Positions 63,572-64,000 of a stretch of 64,000 nt of DNA are shown here, one piece after another. A program made the position numbers and the translations under genes. A model generated the notes under the pieces. The model was not told the DNA's origin. It was given only the letters and a program-made list of their open reading frames with translations, and made no database searches. Origin of the DNA: JAJYQH01 sp036261615 (GTDB lineage Bacteria > Actinomycetota > Actinomycetes > Propionibacteriales > Propionibacteriaceae); the NCBI GenBank assembly GCA_036261615.1, contig DATAKK010000104.1, positions 1-64,000 of the forward strand, written 5' to 3'. The first letter of the stretch is position 1, and each line of letters opens with the position of its first letter.

Positions 63572-64000
63572 CAGGCCTCCTTGGGGCGGGTGAGGGTGAG
63601 GCGTGCGTCGTCGCCAACGCGCGCCAGGTCGTGAAGATTCCAGCGGTGGATGCCGGCCATGGTCGCGACGCCGAGGTCGCCGACGGCCGGGGAGCCCGCG
63701 CCGAGCAGGGCGGGCGCGACGTAGGCGACGATCTCGTCGACCAGCCCGGCCCGGACGAACGACGCCGCGAGGGTGGGCCCGCCCTCCAGCCATGCGTGGT
63801 GGACGCCGCGGTCGCCGAGGTCGCGGAGCACGCCGGCGGGGGTCAGATCCAGGTGCAGGGTGGGCGCCCGGTCGTCGAGGAGGTGCGCGGTGGGCGGCAG
63901 CTGCCGGCGTCCGACGACGACGCGGAGCGGCTGACGGTCGAGCAGCGACCCGTCGGGACGCCGCACCGTGAGGTGGGGGTCGTCGGCCAGCGCCGTACCG
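63571..64000 (-). CDS. ribD: Riboflavin biosynthesis RibD, C-terminal reductase part (cut by the window edge)
   Basis: The frame runs to the edge, so only the C-terminal ~142 residues are visible; the start and deaminase domain lie outside. The reductase signature TALADDPHLTVR (at the edge), the GGPTLAASFVRAGLVDEI segment and LLGAGSP are visible. The full enzyme deaminates and reduces the pyrimidine intermediate. Any FMN riboswitch of the operon would lie upstream, outside the window. Confidence 0.93.
   Translation of the reverse strand, partial: GTALADDPHLTVRRPDGSLLDRQPLRVVVGRRQLPPTAHLLDDRAPTLHLDLTPAGVLRDLGDRGVHHAWLEGGPTLAASFVRAGLVDEIVAYVAPALLGAGSPAVGDLGVATMAGIHRWNLHDLARVGDDARLTLTRPKEA

Overview
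The window is chromosomal DNA from a very GC-rich actinobacterium. Supporting features are GTG/TTG starts, strong third-position GC, a DUF5318-PonA-GT87 cell-wall cluster, DipZ, PIG-V-type mannosyltransferases and a DtxR-type iron box. The acetate-kinase/phosphotransacetylase genes, L-arabinose genes and general gene style would fit Propionibacteriaceae, but I cannot fix the family from sequence alone. I saw no prophage, insertion sequence, CRISPR array or rRNA operon, so this reads as mostly core chromosome. There is one tRNA gene (Ala, TGC).

Layout. 1-4.5 kb: the 3' part of a secreted type I pullulanase facing a Tat-exported toroid-fold protein across a strong terminator. 4.8-10.3 kb: a rhomboid-like membrane protein, a CPVC membrane protein, a zinc-ribbon/MBL-fold protein, an isochorismatase homologue lacking its catalytic triad, a long-chain acyl-CoA ligase and endonuclease IV. 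10.3-16.6 kb: an L-arabinose locus (araD, araB-like kinase, a LacI-type regulator, araA) with two copies of the same operator. 16.6-26.7 kb: DipZ, Pta, HtpX, a flavodoxin, a YyaL-type protein, an FTR1/EfeU iron permease under an iron box, and AckA. 27.4-31.0 kb: a compact SDR, PlsC and alkyl-DHAP-synthase-like trio that looks like an ether-lipid module. 31.0-35.7 kb: TauE exporter, FemX-type transferase, SulP transporter and an alanine-racemase-fold protein. 35.7-41.0 kb: a four-gene envelope operon (DUF5318, class A PBP, GT87, PIG-V).

41.0-51.4 kb: a class IV PLP enzyme, tRNA-Ala, a large secreted CotH-kinase/ricin-lectin protein, an MFS exporter divergent from a ROK regulator, DUF1992, a YcaQ-type glycosylase, an ArsR/AHSA1 pair with its operator, and a lipoprotein polysaccharide deacetylase. 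51.4-56.6 kb: a long structured leader and the proVWX osmoprotectant ABC transporter, then a GH32 enzyme. 56.6-61.2 kb: a large uncharacterised protein with a small membrane-protein ORF, thioredoxin and a two-component system. 61.2-64 kb: the riboflavin operon ribD-ribE-ribBA-ribH, entering from the right edge.

The observations I rate highest are: (1) strong over-representation of the heptamer GGCGTCC/GGACGCC on both strands, often as inverted pairs and sometimes inside terminator-like hairpins between convergent genes, which resembles the behaviour of DNA uptake sequences; (2) an isochorismatase-fold protein that has lost all three catalytic residues; (3) the compact ether-lipid candidate module; (4) two matching AraR-type operators; and (5) an uncharacterised 620-residue protein next to a GH32 gene.
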